NCBI GenBank assembly: GCA_024643325.1
Contig: JAHEND010000003.1
Location: forward strand, 186,001-250,000
Direction: 5' to 3'
Origin: Sediminicola sp.
GTDB lineage: Bacteria > Bacteroidota > Bacteroidia > Flavobacteriales > Flavobacteriaceae
Length of the DNA stretch: 64,000 nt
In this document: positions 61,945 to 64,000 of the stretch, piece by piece
Layout: every line of letters starts with the position of its first letter
How positions within the stretch are numbered: the first letter of the stretch is position 1
Translations under genes and position numbers: made by a program
Notes under the pieces: generated by a model
Databases searched by the model: none
Seen by the model: only the letters and a program-made list of their open reading frames with translations
What the model was told of the DNA's origin: nothing

Positions 61945-63450
61945 TTATCTATAGGAAGGTAATATCTTATACAATTGGGCTTTCCCTATGAGAGTGTCTT
62001 TGGAATAATACTTGGATATTTTTTTTGTAAACTGAGCTTCTAGAGCCCCCCTCCCTTTAAACAAACTGTTTTTGTGGTCTATCACGATCACTGCTGGCTT
62101 TAAGGAATCCAAAATAAAGCCCAACTCTTCTTGAGTTGTTTTTCTTTTGTTGAAGAAAGGAAAAAGGTTGGTTCTAAATAAATTACTTGGGTGGGTTACA
62201 GCCATTGTAGGGGGTCTTTTATTAAGAATCCAGTACCCAATATGGTATTCTAAAAATAAAATATTGTCTAAAGGGTATTGCGTTTTCTTTAAATAGGCAG
62301 GTACTTCTATGCCTTCTCCGTTATAATAAGTTCCATGAATTTGTTTGTTTTTGAATATAGCCACGTATTCTTTATAGGATTCAAAAGGGAGGAGCAAGCA
62401 GACTAGGAAAAATAAACTCATGGCTTTTTTTGAAGTAAAACTCTGCCAGGGTTGGACCCAGCTGAAGAGTATAAAAACAAGTGGGTAGCATTGCAACAAG
62501 TAATGGCCGTTTATTTTTCCTGCGATTACAAAGGATCCTAATACGCCAATTAAACTTAGAAGTACCAGGTGATAGTTAATTTTATCGGATGTTTTGCCCC
62601 GACTTGTTGAAATACTTTTGACCAGTAAAAACAATAAAAATCCAACAATTGGCAGTATAAAAAGGGCTATTTCCCAGTGAAATATGGCATAGGCTCTTGG
62701 GGCTAAAAATACGGCTTTCCACCAATCTTGAATAGCGTTTTCTTTAAGGTATGGAACACCGGTAATCCCTATTCCTAGTAACACGCCTAGTCCAGAGCTA
62801 AAGGATGTTATTAGGGTGTTCTTAACACCTTTATCTAGCAAAGAATTTAGCGAAATGAAACTTGCACAGAGCAAAATAGGATAGGCTAAGTTGAGTTTAG
62901 ACATGGCGCTGAGTCCGAATAAAAAACCGCCAATACCCCACAGCATCCATTCTTTAGGATAAGCGTTTTTGTGGGTATAGCTCCAGACCAGTAAGCCGCC
63001 TAGATAAAAAAGTATGGATATATGTTCAGACATAACTCCTTGAACGCTTCCGAAAAGACTGGAAAAATATAGGGACAGTAATGCTAAAATCAATGCCTTC
63101 TTTTTAGAATTATTGTTGTTGCGAAGAAAAGCATATACCATAAAAGAGGTAGCGCTAACAATAAACACACCGCCCATTCTAATCCACCAAAGGGACTTCC
63201 CAAAGATTGTGATCATTAGGCCAAAATAAGCAAATGTGATGGGAGGCTTTAGGTCCCATAAAGCGAGGTATGGCAGGTTGCCGTCTGCCCACGCTTGCCC
63301 CATCAATATAAAAGTACTCTCGTCTTTGTCTATGTAGTCTCTAAAAAAAAAGGGAAATCTGATCGCAAAAGCTACTATAAATAGCCCTATAAAAATCAAA
63401 ATCGCTTTTGATTTAATGTTGTCTTTAGGGGTTTTAAAAGGATAGGACAT
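61945..63450 (-). CDS. GT39-like membrane glycosyltransferase
   Basis: This 501-residue protein has about eleven hydrophobic helices and a soluble C-terminal tail. The early loop YIDKDESTFILMGQAWADGNLPYLALWDLKPP has the Asp/Glu-containing catalytic loop of GT-C enzymes of the ArnT/PMT (GT39) type, which use polyprenyl-phosphate sugars. The acceptor is unknown (lipid A, protein or polysaccharide). It lies on the minus strand, upstream of no partner in view, 110 bp from recX. Confidence 0.83.
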   Translation of the reverse strand: MSYPFKTPKDNIKSKAILIFIGLFIVAFAIRFPFFFRDYIDKDESTFILMGQAWADGNLPYLALWDLKPPITFAYFGLMITIFGKSLWWIRMGGVFIVSATSFMVYAFLRNNNNSKKKALILALLSLYFSSLFGSVQGVMSEHISILFYLGGLLVWSYTHKNAYPKEWMLWGIGGFLFGLSAMSKLNLAYPILLCASFISLNSLLDKGVKNTLITSFSSGLGVLLGIGITGVPYLKENAIQDWWKAVFLAPRAYAIFHWEIALFILPIVGFLLFLLVKSISTSRGKTSDKINYHLVLLSLIGVLGSFVIAGKINGHYLLQCYPLVFILFSWVQPWQSFTSKKAMSLFFLVCLLLPFESYKEYVAIFKNKQIHGTYYNGEGIEVPAYLKKTQYPLDNILFLEYHIGYWILNKRPPTMAVTHPSNLFRTNLFPFFNKRKTTQEELGFILDSLKPAVIVIDHKNSLFKGRGALEAQFTKKISKYYSKDTLIGKAQLYKILPSYR

Positions 63451-63472
63451 TTAAATATCTAAATAGTAACAC

Positions 63473-63510
63473 TTAGTTTGTGTGGTAGTCGTTAGTTTAT
63501 GTAGTAGCTG
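63473..63510. repeat. Two tandem 19-bp repeats
   Basis: Units at 63473-63491 and 63492-63510 share about 15 of 19 bases (TTAGTTTgTGTgGTAG and TTAGTTTaTGTaGTAG). They lie in the short gap between recX and the glycosyltransferase gene, just upstream of the latter's start. Confidence 0.45.
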
Positions 63511-63560
63511 TTATTTTATAGAGCGTGATTTGGGTTCCTTTTGGAGGAAGTGATTTTGTT

Positions 63561-64000
63561 TTACGCCTCTGTTTCACTAAAAGGCAATTCTTTGATTTTA
63601 TCGTAAATCAAATGAGATTCCCAGCCCCTATAAAATAAGTATTGCATGAGTTTTCTTTTCTGTATTTCTAGAGAACTGTCCCTTAAAGAAAGTCCTTTTT
63701 TATAAGCCAATTCGTTAAATGTATTTAAATATTCGTTTGCAGGGATCTCTTTTAGTGCCTTCTTAATACAATAATCAGAAACATTTCGTTGTTTCAACTC
63801 CGAAACTATTCTTAATTTCCCCCATTTTTTAATGTTAAACTTTCCCCTGGCAAATGCTTCTGCAAACCGGAGTTCATTTAAAAAATTATTGGTAATTAAT
63901 TCGCTAATAATCTGGTCTATAGCAGCTGGTATCATCCCCATTTCCCTAAGCTTGTCGTTTACTTCTTTATGACAACGTTCCTGATAGGCGCAGTAACGCG
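63561..64000 (-). CDS. recX: RecX regulatory protein, N-terminus beyond the right edge
   Basis: This is a three-helix-repeat inhibitor of RecA. The frame is open from the right edge: the bases upstream of the Met at 63941 encode RYCAYQERCHKEVNDKLRE, the usual N-terminal RecX helix, so the true start is off the window, probably by about 15-20 codons. The visible repeats include NFLNELRFAEAFARGKF, KWGKLRIVSELKQRNV and a C-terminal KLMQYLFYRGW. The Met at 63941 is therefore not the start. RecX modulates RecA filaments during DNA repair. Confidence 0.9.
   Translation of the reverse strand, partial: RYCAYQERCHKEVNDKLREMGMIPAAIDQIISELITNNFLNELRFAEAFARGKFNIKKWGKLRIVSELKQRNVSDYCIKKALKEIPANEYLNTFNELAYKKGLSLRDSSLEIQKRKLMQYLFYRGWESHLIYDKIKELPFSETEA

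Noticed and set aside
63561-63941. Complete 126-residue RecX starting at 63941
   Set aside because: The frame stays open upstream to the window edge and encodes the typical RecX N-terminal helix, so the gene is partial.

Overview
The window is an AT-rich stretch of chromosomal housekeeping DNA from a member of the Bacteroidota, most likely a marine-type Flavobacteriaceae. The reasons are: four TonB-dependent outer-membrane receptors, three carrying an N-terminal carboxypeptidase-regulatory-like domain; DUF4270, DUF3108 and an Ig-like (Big_5) lipoprotein; a plant-type acyl-ACP desaturase; an atpD-atpC pair away from any other ATP synthase genes; an ileS-dksA-like-lspA cluster; almost no Shine-Dalgarno sequences; and repeated promoter -7 elements of the Bacteroidota form TAnnTTTG. 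The species cannot be named from sequence reading alone. No rRNA, tRNA, insertion sequence, prophage, integrase or CRISPR array was seen.

Layout. 1-919: a MoxR-type AAA ATPase cut by the left edge, divergent from an aldo/keto reductase, YdfG-like dehydrogenase and AlbA_2 protein. 4-9 kb: a PfkB sugar kinase, a phosphoesterase, an acyl-ACP desaturase, an ALDH7-type aldehyde dehydrogenase and CvpA. 9.3-17 kb: two small proteins, gpsA, a SulP anion transporter, a cytochrome c lipoprotein, nitronate monooxygenase, thioesterase, EamA transporter, ArsC-like protein and DinB. 17-32 kb: gdhA, recO, a TonB receptor, then ileS, a DksA-like protein, an envelope protein and lspA, followed by a folate enzyme, uvrC and a patatin/outer-membrane phospholipase. 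32-45 kb: DUF3108, M23 peptidase, pgi, a TonB receptor, a small membrane protein, a nitrilase-family amidase, the Ig-like lipoprotein, glycyl-tRNA synthetase, exonuclease III and a second aldo/keto reductase. 45-54 kb: a minus-strand panC-panD-flippase-radA run, divergent from a glycogen-synthase-like protein, DUF4270 and glmS. 54-64 kb: a TonB receptor with an SGNH hydrolase, atpDC, another TonB receptor, a GT39-like membrane glycosyltransferase and recX, which is cut by the right edge.

Together the genes cover central metabolism (pgi, gdhA, gpsA, glmS, pantothenate and folate), translation (two tRNA synthetases), DNA repair (recO, uvrC, radA, xth, recX), lipoprotein processing and outer-membrane uptake. 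Most transcription units are short. Eight strong hairpin terminators bound many of them, two of which serve convergent genes from both sides.

No undescribed multi-gene system is evident. The most interesting signals are non-coding. At about 31,765-31,905 there is a compact small-RNA candidate with its own near-consensus promoter, three hairpins and a 12-bp terminator. At 11,178-11,290 an orphan terminator lies downstream of a sigma-54-like promoter, between divergent genes. A perfect 14-bp palindrome sits exactly between two divergent -7 elements at 14,676-14,689. Protein-level oddities are a DUF4270 lipoprotein with a calcium-binding-like insert, a one-domain glycogen-synthase-like protein without its usual N-terminal motif, an M23 peptidase with Cys in place of a zinc-ligand His, and a DksA-like protein that has lost its zinc cysteines. 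All translations, motif positions and hairpins were read by eye; no database search was run.
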